Assembly: GCA_040381035.1 (NCBI GenBank)
Contig: JBEIHY010000008.1
Span: 1 to 64,000, forward strand
Direction: 5' to 3'
Length of the DNA: 64,000 nt
From: REEB506 sp040381035
GTDB taxonomy: Bacteria; Pseudomonadota; Alphaproteobacteria; Caulobacterales; Aquidulcibacteraceae
In this document: positions 33,494 to 42,391 of the stretch, piece after piece
How positions within the stretch are numbered: the stretch's first letter is position 1
How the letters are laid out: every line of letters begins with the position of its first letter
Position numbers and translations under genes: made by a program
The notes under the pieces: model-generated
Databases searched by the model: none
Told to the model about the DNA's origin: nothing
The model's input: only the letters and a program-made list of their open reading frames with translations

Positions 33494-34924
33494 ATGAGCG
33501 AACCCCGCCTCATTCCGTTGCGCGATCCCCGCACCGGCGCGCCTGACGGCGCGATCGAAGCGCCTAACGACGCTGCTTTCGACGCGCTGTGCGCACGCCT
33601 GCGCGCCGCCCAACCGGCTTGGGCCGCGCTGCCAATCAAAGCCCGCGCCGAGGCGCTCCTGGCGCTGCGCACCGCGATCGCCGGCGAAGCCGACGCCATC
33701 GCCGACGGATTGGAGCGCGACACCGGCCGGCGCGCGATTGCCAAAACCGAAGTGCATGGCGTGCTCGGCGCGCTTGCCGGTTGGGCCGGCCAAGCGGCGC
33801 ATCTGGTACAGGCCGATTGGGTCCAAGGCCGTAGCGCACCGCATCTGAAACACGCGCCAAACTTCAAGCCGTATCCATTGGTCGGCGTTATCTCGCCGTG
33901 GAATTTTCCGCTGACCCTGGCGATGATTGACACGGTCCCGGCGCTGCTGGCCGGCTGCGCTGTGATCGTGAAGCCCTCTGAAGTCACGCCGCGCTTCATC
34001 AAGGCGCTGCGCCGCGCCGTTGCGCTCGCCCCGGACGTTGCCAAGGTGCTTGCCTTCGTTGAAGGCGACGGCGCAACCGGCGCAGGGCTTTGTGCGCGCG
34101 CCGATGCGATTTGCTTTACAGGCTCCGTCGCCACCGGACGCAAAGTGGCGCTCGCGTGCGCCGAACGGCTGATCCCTGCCTTTCTGGAACTCGGCGGCAA
34201 AGACCCGCTGATTGTGCTCGACAGTGCACCGCTCGATCACGCCGTCACCGCCGCCTTGCGCGGTTCGGTGCTCGCCACCGGCCAAGCGTGCCAATCGATT
34301 GAGCGCATTTATGTGGCGCGCGCGCTCTATCGCGCCTTTATCGAAAAGCTCGCCACGGCCGCTGCTGCAGCGCCGCTGAACTGGCCAGATATCGCCGCCG
34401 GCCAGGTCGGCCCGCTGATCTTTGCCAAACAGGCCGAAATTATCGCCGCGCAACTGCAAGACGCCTATGCCAAGGGCGCCCGCGCTTTGACAGGCGGCGC
34501 GATCGAAACCCATGGCGGGGGCCTGTGGCTGAAACCCACGGTGCTCGTCGGCGTCACCCACGACATGGCGATCATGCGCGAAGAAACCTTCGGGCCAGTC
34601 ATGCCGGTGATGGCGTTCGACAGTACCGATGAAGCTGTGGCGCTGGCCAATGATTCTGTATTCGGACTATCCGGCGCAGTGTTTGCCGGCACGCTTGCGG
34701 AAGCCGAGGCCGTGGCCCGGCGCCTGGAGTGTGGCGCCGTCAGCCTGAACGATGCGGCATTGACCGCACTCTTCTACGAGGCGGAGAAGAACAGCTTCAA
34801 ACAGTCCGGCCTTGGCGGATCGCGCATGGGCTTGGCCGGTTTTCAGCGATTCTTGCGCCGCCAGGCCCTGATCGCAAACACCGCCGCGCCTATGCCGCTG
34901 TCGGCCTTTGCCGAGAACGGCTGA
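33494..34924 (+). CDS. Aldehyde dehydrogenase family protein
   Basis: A 476-residue NAD(P)-dependent dehydrogenase. SPWNFPLTLAMIDTVPALLAGCAVIVKPSEV (about 134-164) binds the cofactor, FLELGGKDP gives the general base Glu232 and GQACQS the nucleophile Cys266. It oxidises an aldehyde to the acid; the group resembles coniferyl/benzaldehyde-type and succinate-semialdehyde-type enzymes, so the substrate is open. It ends the three-gene operon with the membrane protein and FAD oxidase and abuts the convergent DUF3598 gene. Confidence 0.9.
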   Translation: MSEPRLIPLRDPRTGAPDGAIEAPNDAAFDALCARLRAAQPAWAALPIKARAEALLALRTAIAGEADAIADGLERDTGRRAIAKTEVHGVLGALAGWAGQAAHLVQADWVQGRSAPHLKHAPNFKPYPLVGVISPWNFPLTLAMIDTVPALLAGCAVIVKPSEVTPRFIKALRRAVALAPDVAKVLAFVEGDGATGAGLCARADAICFTGSVATGRKVALACAERLIPAFLELGGKDPLIVLDSAPLDHAVTAALRGSVLATGQACQSIERIYVARALYRAFIEKLATAAAAAPLNWPDIAAGQVGPLIFAKQAEIIAAQLQDAYAKGARALTGGAIETHGGGLWLKPTVLVGVTHDMAIMREETFGPVMPVMAFDSTDEAVALANDSVFGLSGAVFAGTLAEAEAVARRLECGAVSLNDAALTALFYEAEKNSFKQSGLGGSRMGLAGFQRFLRRQALIANTAAPMPLSAFAENG

Positions 34925-35368
34925 TCATTTCACCCGCTTCTCTTTGATGCAGGTGCGTTTGACCAGCACATCATTCTCAAACCAGTGCCAAGTGCGGCCG
35001 CGATCCTGGCCATCTGCGCTGATCTGAATCATCTCGTACAAATAGGTCTGCGGCTCGCCCTTTCGGGTCCAGGTGAGCATCACAGTGCGGGCGTCGATTT
35101 CCCACGCACGGCCAAGAATACGGTCGGTATCCCAGAAAATCTGCTTGTCGCGGTACGTGGCGGGGAAATGGATTTCCTCGCACCGACCATCAGACCAGCG
35201 ATAAGTGTTGATCTGGTAATAAGCGTAAGGGCCATCATCAGGAAACCTGCAAACCAGATTGGCCTCATGGCGATCCAATTCGCGCCCGTCGGCGTCGATA
35301 TGCACATAGGTTCCTGACCAATGACCCTCATGGCGGGCAAGGACTGGCATTTCCGTGCGGATGGACAT
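34925..35368 (-). CDS. DUF3598-like calycin-fold protein
   Basis: A 147-residue protein: MPVLARHEGHWSGTYVHIDADGRELDRH, LVCRFPDDGPYAYYQINTYRWSDGR, DTDRILGRAWEIDARTVMLTWTRKG and ARTWHWFENDVL-like ending. This matches DUF3598-type lipocalin-like proteins found in cyanobacteria and in heterotrophs with aromatic or polyketide catabolism. A ligand-binding role is likely; activity is unknown. It has no signal peptide. It is divergent from the enoyl-CoA hydratase gene with about 94 bases between. Confidence 0.75.
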   Translation of the reverse strand: MSIRTEMPVLARHEGHWSGTYVHIDADGRELDRHEANLVCRFPDDGPYAYYQINTYRWSDGRCEEIHFPATYRDKQIFWDTDRILGRAWEIDARTVMLTWTRKGEPQTYLYEMIQISADGQDRGRTWHWFENDVLVKRTCIKEKRVK

Positions 35369-35462
35369 GGCGGGCGAACCTGCTGTTTAAAGACCACATA
35401 CAGCTAGATACGCTCAAGCGCCATCCTGCCAAGTCCGCCCTTGCATAAAGCCGTTGTCTCTC

Positions 35463-36233
35463 ATGCCTGAAATCGACCTTTCCATCGCCGGCCCGCGTGC
35501 GACGATCACGCTCAACCGCCCGGACAAGAGAAACGCCCTGACCATGGCGATGTGGGACGCGCTGCCTGGCCTGATGGCGCAGGCCGCCGGCGCGCCGGGC
35601 GTGCGGTTGATTGTTCTAACCGGAGCTGGGGGAGCTTTTGCCGCCGGCGCAGACATTGGCGAGTTTGAAGCTGTCTACGCCACCCGCGCCAGCGCGCTCC
35701 ACAATCATCGCCGCATCCAGGCGGCCATGGCGGCGGTGGAAGAGTGTCGCGTGCCGACGCTCGCAATGATCGAAGGCGCGTGTGTTGGCGGGGGATGCGG
35801 TTTGGCGCTGGCCTGCGATTTGCGCTACGCCGCCGACAATGCGCGCCTAGGCATCACGCCGGGCAAGCTCGGACTGGCCTATGGCGTGGCTGACACGCGC
35901 CGGCTGGTGCAAGCGGTGGGCTTGAGCGCGGCAAAAGACATTCTGTTCACGGGCCGGCTGTATGACGCGCCAAGCGCGTTGCAAATTGGTCTGATCGACA
36001 AATGCTTGGCGCCGGACGCGCTTGCTGGCGGCGTTGATGCTTTCGCCGCCGATCTCGCCGCCGCTTCAACATACACGGCGGCAACAACCAAACGAATCCT
36101 GCAGATGGTCGCCGCGGGCCAGCGTGACGACAGCGAAGAAAGCCGCGCACTGTTTGCTGACGCGTTCGCGGGGCGCGATTTCCGCGAGGGCCGCACGGCT
36201 TTTCTCGAGAAGCGAAAGCCGGACTTCAGCTGA
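35463..36233 (+). CDS. Enoyl-CoA hydratase/isomerase family protein
   Basis: A 256-residue crotonase-fold protein with ITLNRPDKRNALTMAMWDALPGL, the oxyanion-hole AAGADIGEF (about 65-73) and IEGACVGGGCGLALACDLRYAADNARLGITPGKLGLAYG (about 101-140). It has Glu or Asp candidates near the usual catalytic positions but the reaction (hydration, isomerisation or C-C cleavage) cannot be fixed. It stands alone on the plus strand, convergent with the amidase gene (eight-base stop overlap). The ATG at 35463 is preferred over a TTG nine bases earlier. Confidence 0.87.
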   Translation: MPEIDLSIAGPRATITLNRPDKRNALTMAMWDALPGLMAQAAGAPGVRLIVLTGAGGAFAAGADIGEFEAVYATRASALHNHRRIQAAMAAVEECRVPTLAMIEGACVGGGCGLALACDLRYAADNARLGITPGKLGLAYGVADTRRLVQAVGLSAAKDILFTGRLYDAPSALQIGLIDKCLAPDALAGGVDAFAADLAAASTYTAATTKRILQMVAAGQRDDSEESRALFADAFAGRDFREGRTAFLEKRKPDFS

Positions 36234-37578
36234 GCGCTGCGATCTCACAGGCCAACGCAATCGCCCATGAATCGCGCCCCGGCGCGGTGACAATCTGCAG
36301 ACTTGTTGGCAAACCGTCGCGCCCCGGCCCCATCGGCATGGCCAAGGCTGGGCAGCCGGCAGCATTGGCAAGAGCTGTCAAATCCGCCTGGGTATGGGGC
36401 GCCGGAGTCGCATGCGCGAACGTCACATGCGGCGCGGTCGGCAAGATCAGAGCGTCAACAGATGCAAGCGCCAAGCGCACGTCTTGGCGCACATCCAGAA
36501 GTGCGCGCTGCGCTGTGGCCAACTGCAACGCGTTCTGGCGCACCCCAAAATCCAAAAGCTTGGCAAGCCCCGGCGACATCGCTCCCGGCTGCCCGCGCAA
36601 TTGCGCCAAAGCCACAGCGCCTTCGGCCTCACACAGCAGCAGCCCACTTTTGCGCGCAGCGCCAAACCAGGACTCATCGGCAGCGACATCGATAAGGACA
36701 GCACCAGCCCGAACGAGGCGCGCGCAGGTCTCGTCAAACCGGGCTGCAATCTCGGCCTCAACCTCACAATAGGCTTCGTATCGGACACGACCGATCCGGG
36801 CGCCGCTAAGCTTTGGCGCCGCCGCCGCCTTCGGATAGGTGATCGTATGGGCGTCGGCGTCGTCGGCGCTGCTGCAGACGTCCAAAAGCAGCTGTAAATC
36901 TTGAGTGCTTCGCGCATGGAAGCCGACATGATCGAGCGACCAAGCGAGATAAGAGACGCCAGCGCGGGATATCCGACCGAAGCTCGGCTTTAATCCGTAG
37001 CCCCCGCAATAGGCCGCAGGAATGCGCACGGACCCCATCGTGTCTGTGCCGAGCGCGCCTGCGCAAAAACCGGCAGCGACCGCAGCGCCAGAGCCGCCCG
37101 AAGAACCGCCTGGCGTCAATCCCGCACCCAGCGGATTGAACGCCTTCCCATACAACGGCCCATCCGTCACCGCACCCAAAGCGGCCTCATGCATGTTCGC
37201 CGCACCAATCAACACCGCACCGCGTGCACGCAACAGCGCGCAAACCCGCGCATCTTGGCGCGCATGCCGATCGCGCCATCCCGCCAAGCCCGCCGTCCAA
37301 GGCAACCCCGCCATCGCGATATTGGCTTTCACCGCAAGCGGCGCGCCATCGAGCTTGGATTTTGGCCGCCCGGCCGCCCAGCGTTTTGCGCTGGCGGCGG
37401 CGGCGGCGCGCGCGCCCTCGCCATCCAAATGCACGATGGCGTTCAAGCCGGGATTGAGCCGATCAATGCGCGCCAGAAACGCCTCCAGCGCCTCCACCGG
37501 CGTGATCGCGCGATTGGCAAACATCTCAGCGAGGCCACCAATGCCAGCAGACACGATCGGATTGGCCTCGCCGCTCAT
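36226..37578 (-). CDS. Amidase (amidase-signature family)
   Basis: The 450-residue protein carries the Ser-cisSer-Lys site: Lys84 (PLAVKANIAMAG), the GGSSGGSG loop (about 158-165) and the nucleophile Ser183 in ALGTDTMGSVRIPAAYCG. Family members cleave amides, ureas or carbamates. Its start overlaps the stop of the CoA-ligase-like gene by four bases, and that gene is in turn coupled to the MmgE/PrpD gene, so all three are one operon. A role in freeing an acid that is then activated to its CoA ester is a plausible reading. Confidence 0.9.
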   Translation of the reverse strand: MSGEANPIVSAGIGGLAEMFANRAITPVEALEAFLARIDRLNPGLNAIVHLDGEGARAAAAASAKRWAAGRPKSKLDGAPLAVKANIAMAGLPWTAGLAGWRDRHARQDARVCALLRARGAVLIGAANMHEAALGAVTDGPLYGKAFNPLGAGLTPGGSSGGSGAAVAAGFCAGALGTDTMGSVRIPAAYCGGYGLKPSFGRISRAGVSYLAWSLDHVGFHARSTQDLQLLLDVCSSADDADAHTITYPKAAAAPKLSGARIGRVRYEAYCEVEAEIAARFDETCARLVRAGAVLIDVAADESWFGAARKSGLLLCEAEGAVALAQLRGQPGAMSPGLAKLLDFGVRQNALQLATAQRALLDVRQDVRLALASVDALILPTAPHVTFAHATPAPHTQADLTALANAAGCPALAMPMGPGRDGLPTSLQIVTAPGRDSWAIALACEIAALS

Positions 37579-38960
37579 CCTTGGCGCTCGTCGATCAAGC
37601 GGATCGGTTTTTGCCGGCTGTCGATCTGGGTCAGCGGCGCCGTCGCCCCAGGCGCCACGAGTTCAACAACGGCCTCAATTCCCAGGCGGCGTTTCAGAAT
37701 GTCTGTATACGGAGCATGATCTTGGCCGCTGCGTGATTCGGCCACGACAATTAGCTCATCACGCCCCCCGCTGCCGCGTCGCACGCGGCAGATATACTCT
37801 CCGGCAAAATCGGCGACTTCCGCAAGAATCGGCCCGACCGCTTGGGGAAACACATTGATGCCGCGCAGTTTCACCATGTTGTCGCTGCGCCCGAGAAAGC
37901 CTTCGATGCGCTTCAGATTGAAACCGAGCGGGGAGGCGTCCGTACGCACCCGCGTGACGTCATGGGTGTTGAAGCGGATGATTGGATAGACGTCATCTTT
38001 GAATAGGCAGGTCACGATCAGATCACCATCGCCGCCATCGCCAACCGCTGTGCCGTTCTCAATGTCACACACCTCGATCAGATGCGCGTCTTCAAACACA
38101 TAAAGCCCTGCCTGGTCTGGCCCTTCACCGGCAATCACCCCGGTATCGCCAACACCATACCAGTCATAGCAGGTAGCGCCGCCCCAAAGCGCTGCCACGG
38201 CCGCTTTGTCTTCGCGGCCAAATTGGCCTGAGATCATCCGTATCCGGATGTCTTCGCCGATGCGCAATCCCGCATCCGCCGCCACCGCCGCGAGCTTCTT
38301 CACGTAGTCCGCGAAGCCCAGAATCACGGTAGCGCCAAAATCGGCCATCAGCTGCACCTGGGCGGCCGATCGCGTTTCCACACCCGTGCCGGCCGACATG
38401 AAGATCGCTTGCGTCCAATGCGTCACCGCTTCGCGAATATAGTGCCCGCCATTGATCATGCCATGGCCGTAAACCGAGTGCGCCACATCGCCCTGACAAA
38501 GGCCTTGCAGCCGATAAAGTCGCCCCAGCAGCAGATTTTGCACTTCCCGCGATTTGGGCCCAAACAACAAAGGCTGCGGCTTGCCAGTCGTTCCGCTCGT
38601 GGTGTGAAAGATCACTGGCGGGCGCTGATCGTCTGGGTAGGAATCGAGCCCGGAAAAATCGCCGAAAGGCGGCGCCAGCCGGATCGAGTCCACGATGTCG
38701 GATTTCTCGAAGGTCGGCAGTTTCGCCAAATCGTCAAGCCCACGAATGTCACCGGGCTCAATGCCGCGCGCGCGCCACAGCCGGCGATAGAACGCCGTCT
38801 TCCAGGCTCGCGCCATCAGCCGCGCAAACAGCTTCTCTTGATGGGCGCGAATGGCGTCGCGCGATTGGCGCGCGAACGCCTCGAACGCCCACCCAATGGG
38901 ATGTTCTGCCGCCAAAGCTTTTGGGTCGGCGATGTCGAAATAGGTTGGCCCAACACTCAT
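37575..38960 (-). CDS. Phenylacetate-CoA ligase-like adenylate-forming enzyme
   Basis: The 461-residue protein has the AMP-binding P-loop TTSGTTGKPQPL (about 120-130), YDWYGVGDTGVIAGEGPD (motif equivalent to YGxTE), DLIVTCLFKDDVYPIIRFNTHDVT and the hinge RSDNMVKLRGINVFPQAVGPIL, all typical of PaaK-like ligases. It would activate a carboxylic acid to its CoA ester via an acyl adenylate. The start at 38960 fits the conserved N-terminus; 17 further codons upstream are open. It overlaps both neighbours by four bases. Confidence 0.88.
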   Translation of the reverse strand: MSVGPTYFDIADPKALAAEHPIGWAFEAFARQSRDAIRAHQEKLFARLMARAWKTAFYRRLWRARGIEPGDIRGLDDLAKLPTFEKSDIVDSIRLAPPFGDFSGLDSYPDDQRPPVIFHTTSGTTGKPQPLLFGPKSREVQNLLLGRLYRLQGLCQGDVAHSVYGHGMINGGHYIREAVTHWTQAIFMSAGTGVETRSAAQVQLMADFGATVILGFADYVKKLAAVAADAGLRIGEDIRIRMISGQFGREDKAAVAALWGGATCYDWYGVGDTGVIAGEGPDQAGLYVFEDAHLIEVCDIENGTAVGDGGDGDLIVTCLFKDDVYPIIRFNTHDVTRVRTDASPLGFNLKRIEGFLGRSDNMVKLRGINVFPQAVGPILAEVADFAGEYICRVRRGSGGRDELIVVAESRSGQDHAPYTDILKRRLGIEAVVELVAPGATAPLTQIDSRQKPIRLIDERQG

Positions 38961-40345
38961 CCCAACGCCTTCCCGCCAGCCCATCGATTGAGCGCGCCGA
39001 TATCGGCGCATGTTTCCAAGTTCGCGATGAGGGCCAAAACCGGCGCGCTGTCTGGCGCGCTGTCGCCAAATCCGAACGCCACATTCGCCGCGAACTTCTC
39101 CATTTGCGCCTCTTCGCTCAAGGGCCGCGACACAGAACCGAGCAATTGATCGACGCGCACGTCCATCACCTGGCCGTCCCGCAGACGCGCCTGCGCGCGT
39201 TGCGGCGTGAAGGCTGCTGGATCAGGATGATCCGTTCGCGTCACGTCAATGCGGGAAGCCAAGGCATGAATCGCCGGATTCGCCAGGGCGTCTCCAGTGA
39301 AATCCGCCAGCGTGACCCGCCCGCGGATCAGCGCGACAGCGGCTGCATAGGGCAAACACAACCGCGCATAATTGACCTCCAAAGGCGTTCGCAACGGGCG
39401 CCCAACCAGATGATGGATGAGCGGCGGCGCTTCAATGGTCAGTGCTTCAAGCGTATCGGCGCTAACGCCTTGCGCGCGCAAAGACAGCGCCATATCGATG
39501 CCGCCATGGGCGGCGCGTCCCGTCGGGAACGGCTTCCAGCTGACTTCCGCAGCCCGCTGGCGCAGGCCAAGATCGGCGAGCGCTGCCTCCAAATCATGGC
39601 TCTGTTCAAACATGTTGATGTAGCCAAACGGCCCGTCAAACGCGCCGTGCGGGCCAGGCATTCCGGCTTGCGCCAGATCAACGGCATGAAACGCCGACTG
39701 CGCCGCATGGGCTACCTGCACCGCCAAAGCCGGCGTGCCTTCAACATGCGCCTGCATGGTTCCGGCCGCAAATGCCAAGCCATAGCCAAATGCGTCGATC
39801 AATCCGGGTTCGGACAATCCGCGCGCACGGCCCAGCGCTGCAATGGCGCCAAACAATCCGCATGTAGCGGGACGAAAGAAGCGAATCTGCGCGGTTGCAG
39901 CGACGCCGAGCGTCACGGCGACGTCCACGCCCGCGCTGCACGCCGCCAAATAAGTCGGGCCGTCCATACCTGCGCGCTCAGCCTCAGCCAGCAGAACGGG
40001 AACCACGACCGTGAACGGATGCAGCACCGCTGCTTCATGTACGGCGTCGAACTCCTGGCAATGAGCCAAAAAGGCGTTGCAGAAGGCCGCATGGGCGATC
40101 GGAGCGGACCCGCCGCCAAAAATAGAGGCGCCACGCCCGCCCGGCTCGCCCCAACTGGTTGCCGTCGACAGCAAGCGGGCGGCGTAAGGCGATCCCAGAC
40201 CGCCAACACCGACGCCCAAGAGATCAAACGTAAATGCCGCAATCGCTGTGCGTGTGGCCGGTTGCAATGTCGCCAAAGTGGTCGTGGCGGCATGGGCCGC
40301 AAACAATGCGCTGGCGCGCCATGCATCGGGGCTTTGTCCGGACAT
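38957..40345 (-). CDS. MmgE/PrpD family protein
   Basis: A 462-residue protein of the 2-methylcitrate dehydratase/aconitate decarboxylase/itaconyl-CoA-isomerase superfamily: FTFDLLGVGVGGLGSP, FCNAFLAHCQEFDAVHEAAVLHP (about 98-120), AACSAGVDVAVTLG and WKPFPTGRAAHGGIDMAL. A MmgE/PrpD gene is also found in the itaconate cluster of Pseudomonas aeruginosa. The operator-like palindrome TGTCCGGACA overlaps its start codon. The start at 40345 is preferred; an in-frame start 21 bases upstream exists. Confidence 0.85.
   Translation of the reverse strand: MSGQSPDAWRASALFAAHAATTTLATLQPATRTAIAAFTFDLLGVGVGGLGSPYAARLLSTATSWGEPGGRGASIFGGGSAPIAHAAFCNAFLAHCQEFDAVHEAAVLHPFTVVVPVLLAEAERAGMDGPTYLAACSAGVDVAVTLGVAATAQIRFFRPATCGLFGAIAALGRARGLSEPGLIDAFGYGLAFAAGTMQAHVEGTPALAVQVAHAAQSAFHAVDLAQAGMPGPHGAFDGPFGYINMFEQSHDLEAALADLGLRQRAAEVSWKPFPTGRAAHGGIDMALSLRAQGVSADTLEALTIEAPPLIHHLVGRPLRTPLEVNYARLCLPYAAAVALIRGRVTLADFTGDALANPAIHALASRIDVTRTDHPDPAAFTPQRAQARLRDGQVMDVRVDQLLGSVSRPLSEEAQMEKFAANVAFGFGDSAPDSAPVLALIANLETCADIGALNRWAGGKALG
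40332..40345. promoter_or_regulatory. Candidate operator, copy 1 (shared 14-mer)
   Basis: CTTTGTCCGGACAT contains the perfect palindrome TGTCCGGACA (40335-40344). An identical 14-base sequence lies at 47687-47700 in front of the lyase operon. This copy covers the start codon of the MmgE/PrpD gene and lies in the short divergent gap to the CoA-transferase/GntR operon. Confidence 0.5.
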
Positions 40346-40397
40346 GAACCTCTTGTAGCATGCCAACGATCCGGTTCAATCCGCAATGGGAGCGCTT

Positions 40398-41669
40398 GTG
40401 ACGCGCCAATTGTCATCGCCCGCCGCGGCCGCCGCGTTGATCGGCGCGCAGGCGCGCGCAGCACCTGTGGCGCGCGTGGCGCTGCCCGGCGGGGCGGCGG
40501 AAGCCACGTGTCTGGTTGAAGCCTGGCGCGCGGCGCCGGAACACGCCGATGGATTGATTTTCACCGGATTGTTGACGCCTGGGATTAACCGCACAGACTA
40601 TGCTGCGCTCGGCGCCGATGCGTGCTTGGAAACCGTGATCTTGAGCCCCGACTGGCGCGAGAGCTTCGCGGCCGGGCGCGTGGCCCACCTGCCGATGCAC
40701 TACAGCGCCGCCTTTCAGCGTTTGTGCCGCGTAGACATTGCGGTTGCAGTGTTGCATGTCAGCCAACCGAATGCTGAAGGCTTGTGTTCTTTCGGGCTTG
40801 CAGCAGACAGCGGTCCAGCCTTTTCGGCCGCCGACCCGCGACCGATTTTCCGCCTTGGCCTGATCAATCGCGCAATGCCATACATCGCCGACGGCCCGGC
40901 TATCGCGCTCGAGCGCTTCGACGCTTTACTGGAAGGCGAATGGCCTCTGCTCACGGTGGAGGCGGCGCCCGCTTCGCTCGATGCGATTGCCACCCGCGTT
41001 GCGGCCCTTATCAAGGACGGCGACACACTGCAGATCGGCATTGGCAAATTGCCCAGCGCCATTCTGGCGGCTCTGACAACACGACGAAACTTGCGCATCC
41101 ATTCCGGCCTGATTTCGCCGGCTGTCGGCAATCTACTGGATGCTGGCGCTGTGGCGCACGGGCGCGGCGCCATCACAACCGGGCTGGTGCTCGGAGATCG
41201 CGCCTTTCTTGACCGCATGGCGTGTGAGCCAAGCCTGCGCATGGCAAGCGTCGCTGCAACGCATGCCCAGTCGCGTCTTTGCGCAATCGACAACTTCGTT
41301 TCGATCAATGCCGCTCTCGAGATTGATCTGTTCGGCCAGATCAATGCGGAACTGGCAGGCGGGCGCCAGATTGCGGGCAGCGGCGGCATGGCCGACTTCG
41401 TGCGCGGTGCGCGCGCCAGCCGCGGCGGGCGCGCCATCATCGCCATCACAGCAAAAGGCAAATCTGGCGACTGCCGGATTGTGCCGCGCCTGACCGGCCC
41501 CATCACACTGGCGCGCACGGACAGCCCGATCATTGTCACCGAATACGGGTCGGCTGATCTTTCGCGGCTTGATCTCGACGCCCGCGCAGACGCCATCGCG
41601 GCTCTTGCTCCGCCCGATCAGCGCGACGCATTGCGCTTCGCTTGGGAAAGCGCACGGGCAAGTTTATGA
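40398..41669 (+). CDS. Acetyl-CoA hydrolase/transferase family (class I) CoA-transferase, RipA/Cat2-like
   Basis: The 423-residue protein has GDTLQIGIGKLPSAILAAL in the middle and FVSINAALEIDLFGQINAE, where the Glu of the ExDLxGQ motif is the catalytic residue of 4-hydroxybutyrate- and acetate-CoA-transferases. RipA, the itaconate CoA-transferase of Yersinia, belongs to this group. The GTG at 40398 is preferred because GGGAG lies five bases before it; an ATG 12 bases upstream lacks a site. Its stop overlaps the start of the GntR gene. Confidence 0.85.
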   Translation: MTRQLSSPAAAAALIGAQARAAPVARVALPGGAAEATCLVEAWRAAPEHADGLIFTGLLTPGINRTDYAALGADACLETVILSPDWRESFAAGRVAHLPMHYSAAFQRLCRVDIAVAVLHVSQPNAEGLCSFGLAADSGPAFSAADPRPIFRLGLINRAMPYIADGPAIALERFDALLEGEWPLLTVEAAPASLDAIATRVAALIKDGDTLQIGIGKLPSAILAALTTRRNLRIHSGLISPAVGNLLDAGAVAHGRGAITTGLVLGDRAFLDRMACEPSLRMASVAATHAQSRLCAIDNFVSINAALEIDLFGQINAELAGGRQIAGSGGMADFVRGARASRGGRAIIAITAKGKSGDCRIVPRLTGPITLARTDSPIIVTEYGSADLSRLDLDARADAIAALAPPDQRDALRFAWESARASL

Positions 41670-42391
41670 CCGACCAATCCTTGTATCGCACCCTGGCCGC
41701 CGATCTTCGCGCCGCGATCGCGCGCGGCAATTTTGCCATTGGCGCGCAATTGCCAACCGAACACGAGCTCTGCGCAACCTATGGCGTCTCGCGCCATACG
41801 ACGCGTGAAGCGCTGCGGCTGTTAAGCGAAGACGGGCTGATCGCGCGCCGCCGCGGCGCTGGAACCGTCGTTATTGCAGATGCAGCCCGCACGCAGTTTT
41901 CCCAAACGATCGGCGATCTGGGCGATCTTTTGCAATATGCCCGGGATGCGCGCTTGGATGTTCGCGGGGTGACCGCCTTGGGCATCGGCGCCGGCGAGAT
42001 CGCGCACCTTAATCTTTCAGTCGACCTGGATTGGACACGCATCGAAGGCTTGCGCCGGCGGCGCGGCGAGACCGCGCCGATTGCCTTTACGCGCATTTAT
42101 GTGCGCAGCGATGTGTGCCCACCCAGCGCCGACATTATCGGTTGGGACGGCGCCTTGAACGAACTGATCGCCAAGCGATCGGGCGTTTACGCCGCGCGCA
42201 TCGTGCAGACCATTACGGCGGTGTCGCTGTCGCGTTTGGAAGCCAAGATCTTGGACGCCACCGCCGGCGCGCCGGCCTTGCGCACGGTGCGCCGCTATCT
42301 CGACGCGGCAGGCGCGCCATTTCAAGCAAGCGCCAGCCTGCATCCGGGCGACCGTTTCAGCTATGCCATGGATGTGGTGCGCAACGGCTAA
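41666..42391 (+). CDS. GntR-family transcriptional regulator, HutC subfamily
   Basis: The 241-residue protein has a winged helix (LYRTLAADLRAAIARGNFAIGAQLPTEHELCATYGVSRHTTREALRLLSEDGLIARRRGAGTVV, residues about 5-68) and a UTRA domain ending ASLHPGDRFSYAMDVVRNG. It is coupled to the class I CoA-transferase gene and flanked on both sides by minus-strand operons that share a palindromic 14-mer, which makes it the best candidate for their regulator. Likely effector: a dicarboxylate or its CoA ester (inference). Confidence 0.88.
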   Translation: MTDQSLYRTLAADLRAAIARGNFAIGAQLPTEHELCATYGVSRHTTREALRLLSEDGLIARRRGAGTVVIADAARTQFSQTIGDLGDLLQYARDARLDVRGVTALGIGAGEIAHLNLSVDLDWTRIEGLRRRRGETAPIAFTRIYVRSDVCPPSADIIGWDGALNELIAKRSGVYAARIVQTITAVSLSRLEAKILDATAGAPALRTVRRYLDAAGAPFQASASLHPGDRFSYAMDVVRNG

